A stretch of DNA of 64,000 nt from Loktanella sp. 5RATIMAR09 (GCF_001419985.1 NZ_LJAL01000008.1:115171-179170), one strand, 5' to 3'. Counted from the stretch's first letter, positions 44,844-54,605 are shown. The notes: generated by a model from the letters alone, not told the origin. Numbers and translations: made by a program.

Positions 44844-46261
44844 GGCAATTCGCTCAAACAGCCCTTCTCGCATGGCTTCTCGCCACCGCAAGCGCAGCAC
44901 AGGCCGACACGCTCCTGACCGACGTCACGCTAGTCGACATCGAAACCGGCACCTTGGCAAGAGGCCAATCGGTGCTGATCCGTGAAGGCGTCATTGCCGA
45001 GGTGGAGGCCGTTATAGCCCCTTCGGACGGGGTCGCGGTGATCGACGGTTCGGGCGGCTACCTTATCCCCGGTCTGTGGGACAGCCACGTCCATGTCTTC
45101 TCCAGCGCCACGGAACCCGACACGGCCTTTCCGCTCTACCTGATCAACGGCGTGACGGGCATCCGCGACATGGGCGCGCTCTGGCCCATCTCTGCCCAGC
45201 AAGAGCTACAGGCGCGGATCGAGGCGGGCGAGGTTCTCGGCCCCCGCCTGATCCTCTCGGGCGCATGGGTGGACGCCAGCCCCGGATCATGGCCCGGTAT
45301 GTTCCTCGCCGACACGCCCGTTGAGGCGCGCGCCGTTGTGGAGCGGATCGCGTCCGAGGGTTGGGCAGCGGTCAAGGCCTACTCCATGCTGGACGAGGCG
45401 ACCTATCTGGCGCTGGCCGAGGCCGCCGATGCCGCAGGCTTGCCGCTGGTAGGCCATATCCCCGAGCGCGTGGCGCTTGCCACCGCCATCGACGTGGGCC
45501 AGGACGGGATGGAGCATTTCGGGCGCGTCGCCATGGCCTGCGCAACGGGCGAAGACCGCATGCTGGAGGATCTGCGCCACGTCATGGCAGACGGTGGCGA
45601 TCAGGCGGCCATCTTTGCGGTCATGACCGGGCAGAACCGGATTATCCTGGACACATGGGACCGCGATTTGTGCGACACCCTTCTGGCGCGGCTCACCGCA
45701 TCGGGGATGCATGTCAGCCCCACCCTTGTGGTTGCGGATTTCTACACCGGCAACTGGCCCGCCGCCGATGCGCCACGCATGCGGATGATCCCGGCCGAGG
45801 TCCGCGAGGCCTGGGGCCGCCCCGATTTCCGGCTGGAGGCGATGACAGATGAGGTGCGGGCCTTGGCGACAGACAGTATCGCGCTTGACCGCCGCACCTT
45901 CCTGATGGCGCATGAGGCGGGCGTGCCGATCCTCGCCTCCACCGATGCCTCCTTCGCCAACCCCTACCTCTTCCACGGCTTCTCTCTGCTCGATGAGCTG
46001 GACCTCTATGTCGAAATCGGCCTCACTCCGCGCGAGGCGCTTCACACCGCCACTGTCGCCCCGCCCCGGTTCTTCGGGCTGACGGATCAGGACGGCACCA
46101 TCACGCCGGGCCGCCGCGCCGATCTGGTGCTGCTGGACGCGAACCCGTTGGAAAGCCTCGGCACGCTGCGCCGCCCGCGTGCGGTGATCGCGGGCGGCGT
46201 CGTTCTCGACCGCGCAGCACTCGATGCGCTGGAGGCGACGCTTCTAGCCGAGGGTGAGTAG
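44840..46261 (+). CDS. Exported metal-dependent amidohydrolase
   Basis: 473 aa with a signal peptide cleaved near AAQA. Amidohydrolase/imidazolonepropionase-like barrel: metal ligand motif GLWDSHVHVF (HxH), carboxylated Lys candidate in AAVKAYSML, GHIPE, EHFGR and the Asp in LASTDASF. Substrates of exported relatives include peptides (Xaa-Pro type) and cyclic imides. Overlaps the preceding gene by 4 bp and the next by 8 bp. Confidence 0.9.
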   Translation: MRQFAQTALLAWLLATASAAQADTLLTDVTLVDIETGTLARGQSVLIREGVIAEVEAVIAPSDGVAVIDGSGGYLIPGLWDSHVHVFSSATEPDTAFPLYLINGVTGIRDMGALWPISAQQELQARIEAGEVLGPRLILSGAWVDASPGSWPGMFLADTPVEARAVVERIASEGWAAVKAYSMLDEATYLALAEAADAAGLPLVGHIPERVALATAIDVGQDGMEHFGRVAMACATGEDRMLEDLRHVMADGGDQAAIFAVMTGQNRIILDTWDRDLCDTLLARLTASGMHVSPTLVVADFYTGNWPAADAPRMRMIPAEVREAWGRPDFRLEAMTDEVRALATDSIALDRRTFLMAHEAGVPILASTDASFANPYLFHGFSLLDELDLYVEIGLTPREALHTATVAPPRFFGLTDQDGTITPGRRADLVLLDANPLESLGTLRRPRAVIAGGVVLDRAALDALEATLLAEGE

Positions 46262-47399
46262 GCGTGTGGCCCATCAAGGCACCCGAAAGCGCGGAAAGTT
46301 CGGGTGGATCATGACCGTCGTCGCAGTTCTGCTTGGCACTCTCATCTTCGTCGCGATCAGCATCCTCTTCGCGATCAGCCCGGGCCACCCGGCCCCACTG
46401 CGCGACGACGCGGGGCAGATCATCCCCGGCAGCCTGTCCGAACGGGTCACAGTCCAGATCGGCGGCATCCCGCAAGGCATGTTCATCCAAAGCGTCGATC
46501 CCGCGAACCCTATGCTCCTGTTCCTGCATGGCGGCCCGGGCATGACCGAGTTCTTCATGGAAGACGACTACCCCACAGGGCTGGAGCGTCACTTCACCAT
46601 GGTCTGGTGGGAACAGCGCGGCGCGGGCATGTCGTTCTCGGGCGATATCCCGCCCGAGACGATGACGATGGACCAGATGATTGCGGATACCATCGAAGTG
46701 GCCGATTACCTCCGGGGCCGCTTCGGGCAGGACAGGATCCTGCTCCTTGGTCATTCCTGGGGCAGCTATCTGGGCATTCAGGTCGCGGCTGAAGCACCTG
46801 ACCGGTTCCTCGCCTATGTCGGCATGGCGCAGATCGCCCACCAGCTCCGCTCCGAGGTCATGGCCCATGAATACATGCTCGACGCCTACCGCGAACGGGG
46901 CGACGGTGTGATGGTGCGGCGGTTGGAGGCCGCTCCCGTCAGCATGGCGGACGGCACCTCGCCCGCGTGGATGCGGCTGCGCGACACGGCGATGCACCGG
47001 ATCGGCGTCGGGCACACGCGCGACATGCGCTCCGTCATCACGGGCATCTTTGTGCCGGTCTGGCAGATGCGGGCTTATACGGTGTGGGAAAAAATCAACG
47101 TCTGGCGCGGCAAGATCTGGTCGCGGCCCTTCTTCTGGGAAGACCTGCTGCGCGATGATCTGGCGGCGCGGCTGACCGCGTTCGACCTGCCGATCTACTT
47201 CTTCCTCGGGCGCCACGACATGACCGCCAACCCGGACCTTGCCCGCGCCTATTTCGGGCGGGTAAATGCACCGATGAGCGGCCTGTACACATTCGATAAC
47301 TCCGCCCACAGCCCACTTTTTGAAGAACCCGGGCGGGCAACGGAAATCCTCCTCCAGAACGTGCTGCAAGGGACGAATACGCTGGCCGACGCGGAGTGA
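46254..47399 (+). CDS. Alpha/beta hydrolase, prolyl-iminopeptidase-like
   Basis: 381 aa from GTG 46254 overlapping the previous stop; GTG 46266 or ATG 46311 are alternatives. One helix (VAVLLGTLIFVAISILFAI) then a hydrolase domain with HGGPGM, VWWEQRGAGMS, the nucleophile elbow LGHSWGS, and His in NSAHSP. The HGGPG/DQRG-type motifs are those of proline iminopeptidases. Membrane-tethered, facing the periplasm. Confidence 0.9.
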   Translation: MSRRVAHQGTRKRGKFGWIMTVVAVLLGTLIFVAISILFAISPGHPAPLRDDAGQIIPGSLSERVTVQIGGIPQGMFIQSVDPANPMLLFLHGGPGMTEFFMEDDYPTGLERHFTMVWWEQRGAGMSFSGDIPPETMTMDQMIADTIEVADYLRGRFGQDRILLLGHSWGSYLGIQVAAEAPDRFLAYVGMAQIAHQLRSEVMAHEYMLDAYRERGDGVMVRRLEAAPVSMADGTSPAWMRLRDTAMHRIGVGHTRDMRSVITGIFVPVWQMRAYTVWEKINVWRGKIWSRPFFWEDLLRDDLAARLTAFDLPIYFFLGRHDMTANPDLARAYFGRVNAPMSGLYTFDNSAHSPLFEEPGRATEILLQNVLQGTNTLADAE

Positions 47400-47422
47400 G
47401 GGAAGACATTGAGGACCAAGAA

Positions 47423-48802
47423 ATGGCCCGACGATCCTTGCTTGTCATAGCCCTCCTTGGCGCCGTTGCGGTCAGTTCGGTCGTCCTGAAAGCGATCCCC
47501 TCGGACCGGATCAGTGATGCCGTGCAAGCGCGGATGGAAAGGGACGGAGTGCCGGGTGTTGTCGTCGTCGTGCTGGAGAATGGCATCCCGGTCTGGACCC
47601 GCGCTTTGGGCCAAGCTGATCCTGCCACCGGGCGCGAAATGACGGTGGATGCGCTTTTTCGGGTCGAGTCGATCACCAAATCCGTCACCGCATGGGGCGC
47701 GATGCGGCTGGCCGAAACCGGTCGCCTCGATTTCGATGCACCGATCGCCGATTGCCTCACGCGCTGGCAGCCGCCCGAGGGCACGCCGCTGCTGACGCCC
47801 CGACAGCTTCTGTCGCACAGTGCCGGGATCGGTCTTGGCGATTTCACGGCGCGCTATGCCCCGGATGCACCAAGGCCCGGACTCGCCGAGCATCTGGCAG
47901 AGGACTTCGAGATGATTGCTACCCCGCCCGCCACGTTTTCATATTCCGACACCGGGTTCAATCTGCTGGAACTGGTGATGGAGGACTGCACGGGCGAGGA
48001 TTTCGCCGCGTTCATGACCCGTGAGGTCCTTGGTCCTCTCGGTATGGAACAGGCAGGCTTCGACTGGCCCGGTGTTGAAATGCCGACGGGACATGATCTA
48101 CACGGACGACCCGTAGCACCCTACGTTTATCCGGGCCGCGCGTCGGGTGGGCTTTTCGCCACCGCCGGTGACATCGCCCGCTTCGCCGCCGCCGCGATGG
48201 ACGGTGCGGATCAGGATGTGCTGTCCCCCGGCGGGGTGGCCGATTTGCACCGACCCGCCATGGCGGTAGGCGGGTTGTTCGGTTTTGCCGCCGAGCGGTA
48301 CGGGCTTGGGCATTTCACCGAAACCCTGTCGGACGGACGGGCAGCGGTCTGGCATGGCGGACAGGGCTATGGCTGGATGAGCCATCTTCATCTGGTGCCT
48401 GAGACCGGCGACGGGATCGTTATCCTGTCCAACAGCCAACGTGCCTGGCCGCTCTTCGCAGATGTCCTTCGGGTCTGGTCCGAGAGCCTCGGCGTGCAGC
48501 CTGTGGCCATGACGCGCGTGCTTTGGGCTGAAACGGCGGCACGCGTCGTCATCGCCGGGCTTGGCATTGTGGCGGCGCTTGCGCTTTGGGTGGCCGTCGC
48601 GTGCGCATCACGCACTCGCGCTGTCCGAGCGATCGCAGGCGCAGCATCCGCCGCCCTTATCGTTTGGCCACTTTGGGCAGCGGCTCAGGACTACCTGTTC
48701 CTCTTCTCCATCCTGCCCGGCCTTTGGCTGTGGCTGGCTGCGTCTTGCGGGATCGCTGGCCTGTGCCTTGCAGCGTTCACCCTTGGACGGCAGCAGCGAT
48801 AA
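47423..48802 (+). CDS. Serine hydrolase of the beta-lactamase fold with membrane tail, copy 2
   Basis: 459 aa from ATG 47423 with GAGGA 8 bases upstream; the frame extends to 47396. N-terminal signal/anchor, Ser83-x-x-Lys86 in ESITKS, Tyr motif YSDTG, HGGQGYG in the KTG position. The final 110 residues hold three helices. The N- and C-terminal layout parallels copy 3 at 50633-52597. Last gene of the plus-strand operon. Confidence 0.9.
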   Translation: MARRSLLVIALLGAVAVSSVVLKAIPSDRISDAVQARMERDGVPGVVVVVLENGIPVWTRALGQADPATGREMTVDALFRVESITKSVTAWGAMRLAETGRLDFDAPIADCLTRWQPPEGTPLLTPRQLLSHSAGIGLGDFTARYAPDAPRPGLAEHLAEDFEMIATPPATFSYSDTGFNLLELVMEDCTGEDFAAFMTREVLGPLGMEQAGFDWPGVEMPTGHDLHGRPVAPYVYPGRASGGLFATAGDIARFAAAAMDGADQDVLSPGGVADLHRPAMAVGGLFGFAAERYGLGHFTETLSDGRAAVWHGGQGYGWMSHLHLVPETGDGIVILSNSQRAWPLFADVLRVWSESLGVQPVAMTRVLWAETAARVVIAGLGIVAALALWVAVACASRTRAVRAIAGAASAALIVWPLWAAAQDYLFLFSILPGLWLWLAASCGIAGLCLAAFTLGRQQR

Positions 48803-48844
48803 CCTGCGCGGAAGCAATCGAACCGCCGCGCGCGGATTGGCTCT

Positions 48845-49642
48845 CTATCGTCGTGCCGTATGCCATTTGGAGCGCAGATGCATCGCCGCCACCAGGGCGA
48901 CGGCTGTCAACAGGCCTTGGAACACGGCCTCGACTTCGGAAGGTCGCGGCAGCACCTCACCTGTGGCGTTGATCATGAAGTGAAACGTCACCATCAGCAA
49001 AAGCGACCGGGCGCTGTAAAGATAGGCCCATGTCATGATCAGGCTCTTCATCAGGATTGACCAAAGAAAGGGCAGCAAGGCTGGTGCGCCACCGAAGTCG
49101 TTGTAATATCCGTCCATTGCGAACAACGGCAGGTGCCACGCCCCCCATGCCGCACCCAGGATGATTGAGGCCACGACAGGGTCATACCGCTCGAGCAGCG
49201 CGTCGAGCCCGTAGCCGCGCCAGCCGATCTCCTCCGGCAGCGGCCCGAGAAGAAAGAGGAACGCGGCGTATCCGAGGGCTGCAGGCCAGGTGGCACCCGG
49301 TAGAGCAAGCGTGGGGCCAGCGCCGCCACCGAGCATCAGGAGACTTTGCGCAAGCAGTGAAAGTGCCGGGATCAGCAGAAGTGTCACCGCCCAGAGCCAG
49401 TGCGGCGCGCGGCCGGGCTGCACCAGCCGTTGCCAGAGATCCGCCAATCCGCGACCGGCGCTGTGCCGGTGCTGAAACCAGAGCCCGGCGACGAGCGGGC
49501 CTACACCGCCGAGGTAGAGGAGCCATCGCCCTGTGCCGCTCCAAGGCTGAAGCCCCGTCAGAACGAGCCCCCACCAGCAGGCCCAGGTCCAGGTGAGCGT
49601 CAGAGCGAGAAACGCGAACGGCCGGTAGACCCGGGCGGTCAT
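48845..49642 (-). CDS. CPBP-family intramembrane metalloprotease, copy 2
   Basis: 265 aa, about 7 helices. Signature LPEEIGWRGYG (Glu-Glu and Arg), AWHLPLF (His), and FHFMINATGE (His/Asn). Same motif set as the copy at 40797, in a different subfamily by its spacing. 4-bp overlap with the upstream M23 gene. The two operons converge 42 bp apart. Confidence 0.9.
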   Translation of the reverse strand: MTARVYRPFAFLALTLTWTWACWWGLVLTGLQPWSGTGRWLLYLGGVGPLVAGLWFQHRHSAGRGLADLWQRLVQPGRAPHWLWAVTLLLIPALSLLAQSLLMLGGGAGPTLALPGATWPAALGYAAFLFLLGPLPEEIGWRGYGLDALLERYDPVVASIILGAAWGAWHLPLFAMDGYYNDFGGAPALLPFLWSILMKSLIMTWAYLYSARSLLLMVTFHFMINATGEVLPRPSEVEAVFQGLLTAVALVAAMHLRSKWHTARR

Positions 49643-50595
49643 TCTGACTGGCCCCGAAGGCGATCACCCCGCACGAGAAAACGCCCATCGATGCGCAGGG
49701 CCAGCGGATCACCAGAGATCGGCGGCGCGCCCTCGGCGGCGGGGCGTTGCGCGTGGATATGCAGATGTGGCTCGGTGGAAGCGCCGGAATTACCAACTTC
49801 GCCAAGTCGGTCGCCGCGCGCGAGCTGATCGCCCGCCGCGACAACGACGCTGCCCTCACGCATATGCGCGAAGACAATCTCGGCCTCGCCGCACCGCAGG
49901 ATGACATGGTTGCCGAGGCGATTGACCTGATCGCTCTCGGGCACGTTGAGGTCGGGGCTGTCGTTTTGAGCGGCGATGACCGTGCCTGCGCAGGGCACCA
50001 CCAGCGGCGCACCGAAGATCGCGTAGTCCGTCGGATTGACCGGCTGCCAGCCCCATGCGCGCAGGCCCCAGGGGCCGAGGCCGAAAAAGTCGATGGCATA
50101 AGACTGCCCACGCCAAGGGCGGAACCGCTCGACGCTGGCATCCAGCGTCCGCAAATGGCCGTTCACCAACGTGTTGGATCCACCGTGCCCCACCAGATAG
50201 CGGCCCGGCCCGAAGGGATTGGAGATATCGACCACCTCGACCGGCGGCAGCGCGCGCCCGGAAAGCGCCTTGACCGTGTAGACGCTGCCGAGCGCCAGAA
50301 GACCCGCCGAGACAACCATTGCCGACCACGCCCACGCGCCGTGCGGCACTGACGACCGCCCGGGCAGCGCGGACACTTGCAAGACCGCGATGGCAAGAAA
50401 CAAGCCGGCATATCCCCAAGGCAGCCACCAGACAGGCAGCGCCCATTGGGCAACGCGCGACAACGCGAACAGAAACGCCGAAATGCCTGCGGCCTGCATC
50501 AGCCACCCGACCACCGATGCCGCCGGAAACAGGGCCAGCCACGCAAGCAGGGCCAAAGGCAAGGCGACCTGCACGAGCAGAACCACCGCCATCAT
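49639..50595 (-). CDS. Membrane-anchored M23 (LytM-type) metallopeptidase
   Basis: 318 aa. Three to four helices in the first 110 residues, then an M23 domain: IDFFGLG, GAPLVVPCAGTV, GNHVILRCGEAEIVFAHM, GDRLGEVGNSG and the zinc motif HLHIH near 285. M23 enzymes cut peptidoglycan cross-links or are inactive regulators; both zinc ligand sites seem present here. Part of the four-gene minus-strand operon. Confidence 0.88.
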   Translation of the reverse strand: MMAVVLLVQVALPLALLAWLALFPAASVVGWLMQAAGISAFLFALSRVAQWALPVWWLPWGYAGLFLAIAVLQVSALPGRSSVPHGAWAWSAMVVSAGLLALGSVYTVKALSGRALPPVEVVDISNPFGPGRYLVGHGGSNTLVNGHLRTLDASVERFRPWRGQSYAIDFFGLGPWGLRAWGWQPVNPTDYAIFGAPLVVPCAGTVIAAQNDSPDLNVPESDQVNRLGNHVILRCGEAEIVFAHMREGSVVVAAGDQLARGDRLGEVGNSGASTEPHLHIHAQRPAAEGAPPISGDPLALRIDGRFLVRGDRLRGQSE

Positions 50596-50632
50596 GGCGA
50601 AACCTCTGCGGGATGCGGCGCTTGAGTCCTCA

Positions 50633-52597
50633 TCAGATTGGTCCTCCGAAGGCCAGCCCCCACTTCAGCATGAGGCCCGCCAGCCCGATGAGCGCGAGCG
50701 TGAAGGCTGTTTGGTGCGTACGCCGCCAGAGGCTCCAGCCCGGTGCGCGCCAGACGAGCGGCAGCGACAGCGCGAGCACAGCGGCCAGAACAGCGACGGC
50801 GGCGGCGATCCCCAGGAAGAGCTCGAACGTCGGCTGCGGCTGATCGAACAGGAATTGCGATCCCAGCCGCGACGCCGCGAGCGCCATCGCCACCCCGGCC
50901 ACCGCCAGCGCCCAGACGGCGATCGCGCCGGTGACTTGAACCGCCGCCGCCAGCGTCCCGACCCGCGATCCCCCGCGCAGCCCGTGACGCCAGATCAGGC
51001 CAATGATACTGGTAGTCGCCAGTAGCAGCGCCAGCGCAAATCCCACGGTCAGCCACACCGGATCCGCCAGCCCGCGTACCCGCTCATGGGTCTGCGCCCC
51101 GGTTCCGTCGGCAAGGCGCGTGACCCGCCCCTGCGCGTCGCGGATCACCGTCACGCGGTGCCCCATCGCATCCTGCCACAGATCTGGCGCGATCGGATCG
51201 AACCGCGAGGGCATCGGCAAGGTGCCCGTAGGGATCAGCAATGCGCCGTCGGAAAATGCGACCACATTTATCGGCGAGAGCGCGGCGAGGGCTTGGCCCG
51301 GCCCCGAAAACGTCCGGCGGTTGGTCACATAGCGCCCCGCCGCCTCCGCGGCGCGCGTGGCGGCCTCGGGCACCGGCGGCGCTTCGGGCGCCGCCAGCCC
51401 GGCATCGGCGGCAAGCTCCGCCAGGATCAGGTCCGGCGCAAAAAGCGGAAGGCTCGCCCCCGCGCCACCGTTCTGGGAGATGAAGACGCCAGCGCCGATC
51501 TCGGGGATGAACACGAGGTTCGAGATGAATTCGTTGAGACCGCCGCCATGGCCGTAGACCATGGTGCCAAAGCGCGGCCGGGACTGAAAGCCATGCGCCA
51601 TGTCCGCCGCCTGTGGCCGTTCGTCGAAGAGCCGCGTGCGCATCTGCGCCATGGTGCCGGGCTCTAGCAGTCGTGCGCCCTCCAGCGCCCCGTCACCCAT
51701 CAGAAAGCGCAGGAACCACGCCATGTCGGATGCCGTGCTGGCCGTTGCCCCGGCGGGGCCGAAGGCACCGATGTCGATGCGGAAAGCCGGATGGGCGATG
51801 CCGCCCCGAACCGCGTAGCTTTGCGCAAGGGGCGGTTGATCCGACTGCCGCAGGCGTTCGGCCAATGTCGTGTCGCCCATGCGAAGCGGGTCGAGGATGC
51901 GCGCCTGGACAAACGCCTCCCAAGGCTGGCCGGAGACCTCTTCGACGACAAGCCCTGCCAGCGCGGCCCCCCAGTTCGAGTAGGATGTGATTTCCCCGCG
52001 CGGGAACACCTGGTCGGGCGCTGCCACCGCCAAGGCCTCCGCGCGAGGCAAGGCGGCAATGTCCTGGTCGAAGATCGCGTAGCTTTCCTCAAAACCACCC
52101 CGGTGGCTCATCAGATGGGCCAGGGTCAGCGGTTCGCCGCCCGGAATGTCGAAGCCCGGCAAATAGTTTGACACATCCGCGCGCAGGTCCAGACGACCGT
52201 CCTCGACCAGCATCATCACCGCGACCCAGGTGAACAGTTTGGTGATCGAGCCGATCTCGAACCGGAAAGTGTCGGGGCCAACTGCCGTCTGGCCACCCGA
52301 GCCCGCGACGCCGTATCCCCGCACGATCACCTGATCGCCGCTGACCACCGCCGCGATCGCACCCGGGACCTGTTCGCGCGCCATCAGTCCTTCGGCGAGC
52401 CCGTCCAACCGCGCGGCCAGCGGAGAGACGTCGCTGTCTTGTTGTGCCGATACACTGCCCGTAAAGGCGCAACAGATCACAACCGCCAAGATGGCTCGGA
52501 TGGAGGACCACCGAGCCGCGTTTGCCGCCCGCCATGCAACGCGGGCTTCGCCCCCTCGGCACACAAAGCGCAAAGATAGCAAAAGTTGGGCGATCAT
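50633..52597 (-). CDS. Serine hydrolase of the beta-lactamase fold with membrane tail, copy 3
   Basis: 654 aa. ATGA overlap with the DUF6544-like gene. Signal sequence near 34-52, Ser117-x-x-Lys120 in GSITKLF, Tyr motif YSNWG, HGGGLNEF replacing the KTG. About 130 residues at the C-terminus form four helices. The largest of the three related hydrolases; likely D-aminopeptidase/esterase class, acting on the outer face of the inner membrane. Confidence 0.9.
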   Translation of the reverse strand: MIAQLLLSLRFVCRGGEARVAWRAANAARWSSIRAILAVVICCAFTGSVSAQQDSDVSPLAARLDGLAEGLMAREQVPGAIAAVVSGDQVIVRGYGVAGSGGQTAVGPDTFRFEIGSITKLFTWVAVMMLVEDGRLDLRADVSNYLPGFDIPGGEPLTLAHLMSHRGGFEESYAIFDQDIAALPRAEALAVAAPDQVFPRGEITSYSNWGAALAGLVVEEVSGQPWEAFVQARILDPLRMGDTTLAERLRQSDQPPLAQSYAVRGGIAHPAFRIDIGAFGPAGATASTASDMAWFLRFLMGDGALEGARLLEPGTMAQMRTRLFDERPQAADMAHGFQSRPRFGTMVYGHGGGLNEFISNLVFIPEIGAGVFISQNGGAGASLPLFAPDLILAELAADAGLAAPEAPPVPEAATRAAEAAGRYVTNRRTFSGPGQALAALSPINVVAFSDGALLIPTGTLPMPSRFDPIAPDLWQDAMGHRVTVIRDAQGRVTRLADGTGAQTHERVRGLADPVWLTVGFALALLLATTSIIGLIWRHGLRGGSRVGTLAAAVQVTGAIAVWALAVAGVAMALAASRLGSQFLFDQPQPTFELFLGIAAAVAVLAAVLALSLPLVWRAPGWSLWRRTHQTAFTLALIGLAGLMLKWGLAFGGPI

Positions 52598-53433
52598 GGT
52601 TCGGGCCTTGGAAACCGTATCTCGGTGACGTCCGCGAGGAAGAAGGGGAAATAATCGTCGGTGCCGAACATATTCCCGGCCTCGACGCGGAATGGCAGTC
52701 GGTAGCCCTCAACGTCCCTGAAGTCCGACATAGTGGCCCCGAACGGCTGCAGGCGGTGGATCTGTTCGGAGTTGGCATTGCTCCAGCGCTGAAAGGTGAC
52801 CTCATAGGGCCGCCCTTCCGCGTCAACGCTCACGTCGACTGCCTGATCTAGATCGCCGTGCCTGATCGTCACACGCGCAGAATCATCGCCCAAAGCTTCC
52901 CAGGTGATGCCGGATCCAGGCAGAAGGGCGGCTGGCGCCCAGATTACCGCCTCTGCGGCATAGCGCCCGAAGGCGGACCTTGTGTGGTCCGGATCGCCAC
53001 CAAGCCGCCCCACCGGGATCACTCCGAAAATCCGAAACCGCGTCCAACTCCCCGAGTCCGACCCCGAAACCGGCATGCCGCCCCGGGTGCGCATCGCCCA
53101 GACGAACCCTTCGGGCGCGGCAAGGATCTGGCGCGCTTCCATCGGCTGATAGCGTGGATCGTCCTTGGTGCCGAGGCTAAACTGGCCGGTCATGTCGATT
53201 TCGGCAACCGGAAGAAGTGGCGAGCCCGGCTGGATCATGTAGGCGAAATACCGTCGCGCAGGTTCTGGCAGGTCGGCAACCATCTCTGGCGCGAACAACC
53301 TTGGTCCGGTCGGCTGGAGTGACGTCAGTCTGTTCCATTCTGCGCGGTCCGCCTGCCGGTCCAAGAGCGCGAGAAGCGCCAAAGTGCAGACGCCCAGAAC
53401 AATCGCGAAGAGAAGAGCAAGAAGAAGTTTCAT
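52594..53433 (-). CDS. DUF6544-like protein
   Basis: 279 aa from ATG 53433; weak ribosome site. An N-terminal helix (LLLALLFAIVLGVCTLALLALL) then a soluble domain with LPEPARRYFAYMIQPG and FRIFGVIPVGRLGGDPDHTRS, marks of the DUF6544/DUF6920 family of unknown function. First gene of the minus-strand operon, translationally coupled to copy 3 of the serine hydrolases. Confidence 0.72.
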   Translation of the reverse strand: MKLLLALLFAIVLGVCTLALLALLDRQADRAEWNRLTSLQPTGPRLFAPEMVADLPEPARRYFAYMIQPGSPLLPVAEIDMTGQFSLGTKDDPRYQPMEARQILAAPEGFVWAMRTRGGMPVSGSDSGSWTRFRIFGVIPVGRLGGDPDHTRSAFGRYAAEAVIWAPAALLPGSGITWEALGDDSARVTIRHGDLDQAVDVSVDAEGRPYEVTFQRWSNANSEQIHRLQPFGATMSDFRDVEGYRLPFRVEAGNMFGTDDYFPFFLADVTEIRFPRPEP

Positions 53434-53534
53434 TTCTATCGGCAATCTTGAGTTTCGCTGGTCCTTTCTAACTGCAAAAAGTATGCCACTTGATGACATG
53501 GATCAATTTGCAGCGCGGCGATGGATGCCAGGTC

Positions 53535-53835
53535 TCAATATATTTTGTTGGGTCGCGGGCGGCGCTGGTAGTGGTCGTGGACGGCGTTGACGCTTATCGC
53601 CACGCAATGGGCGAACAGTGCCTCGCGGCTGCAACTGTCGAATTCGGTCAGGGCCTCCCAAAGGTCACCGGGCGCCTTCGAAAGGTTGCGCGCCCAAGTC
53701 TCCTGGCGCCGGTCGAAGGCCTGCGCATAGGCTGTTTCGCCAGGGCCCGGCACCTGCGCGCAGAAGGCCGCGTTGCGCGGTTCGATATCGACACGGCTGT
53801 CGAGCCCAGTGTGTCGGATGCTGCGCGTTGTTCAA
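53535..53835 (-). pseudogene. C-terminal remnant of a ParB-family partition protein
   Basis: The minus-strand frame has a TGA near 53835 and then reads through GLDSRVDIEPRNAAF, DRRQETWARNLSKAPGDLW and LFAHCVAISVNAVHDH, ending near 53535. These match the C-terminal region of large ParB/Srx-type proteins of Rhodobacterales plasmids and elements. The N-terminal ParB nuclease/HTH domain is absent. It marks the right border of the hydrolase island. Confidence 0.6.
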
Positions 53836-54054
53836 ATGACCGCGAACTTAGGAAAGCCGACTTTAGCGACGTACTGATCGGCTCAAGGCGTCTGGTAGTT
53901 TAAGAAGTCAGATGCTGCGATGTCGGTTTGGCAACCAGCCGGTCGTCCAACCCACCGATTAATCGACTGACTGACACCGGTATAGAATGGTTGGAGAATT
54001 TGATGGCAAGGGCTTAAGCTTCAAGTACCTAAAGCCTCATGAAGGATACATAAA

Positions 54055-54441
54055 TTGCAGTCAAAGACCACTACCGTGAAAGACATTTCAGTTCACTATG
54101 TCGAAGCCGGTTCAGGTCCAGAGACCATTGTTTACTCTCATGGGTGCTTGATGAGCCATCGAATGTTTGATGACCAAAGCACCGCACTTAGCTCCTCTGC
54201 GCGGGTGATTGCTTTTGACCATCGTTGCCAAGGTGATAGCGAGAAAGTCCAAACAGAGTTTGCGTTGCAAGACTTGGTCGACGATGCTGCCGCATTGATC
54301 AGCGAAACCTGTGATAGTCCTATTCATTTTGTGGGCATGTCCACCGGTGGCTTTGTGGGGATGCGGCTTGCACTGTATAAACCCAAGTTGCTAAAGAGCC
54401 TTGCGCTCATCGACACTTCCGCCGATCACGAGGCCCCTTAG
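54055..54441 (+). pseudogene. Truncated alpha/beta hydrolase
   Basis: 128 aa with TTG start and GAAGGA upstream. Oxyanion region YSHGC, DHRCQGDS, nucleophile elbow GMSTGG; then the protein stops after LIDTSADHEAP. Relatives are about 260 aa with catalytic Asp and His in the missing half, so this is a truncated, probably inactive gene. The downstream sequence changes to dispersed repeat, consistent with a recombination break. Confidence 0.75.
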
Positions 54442-54449
54442 CTTGATCA

Positions 54450-54605
54450 CAGTTCGGCCCACATTGCTTGTCGCTGCTGTCGCGAAGCGCACGAAGTGGA
54501 CGTTGCGGCGCGGAAGACGAATGGCAGGTTTTGTCCGCACTACAGACCTTGGTTCACACTGCAGCCAACGGCAGGTCTGAGCCCTTATTGAACGACGCTG
54601 CACTG
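54450..54605. repeat. Dispersed intergenic repeat, copy B
   Basis: Contains TTCGGCCCACATTG, GTGGACGTTGCGG, TTGTCCGCAC, then CAGACCTTG, GCAGCCAACGGCAGG and GAGCCC in the same order as 39738-39800. It directly follows the truncated hydrolase. 54606-54820 holds nothing else except an AT-rich stretch (54780-54805) before the next gene. Confidence 0.5.

Noticed and set aside
46101..47369. A 422-codon minus-strand frame opposite the prolyl-iminopeptidase-like gene
   Set aside because: Shadow in high-GC DNA; the plus-strand gene has all catalytic motifs.
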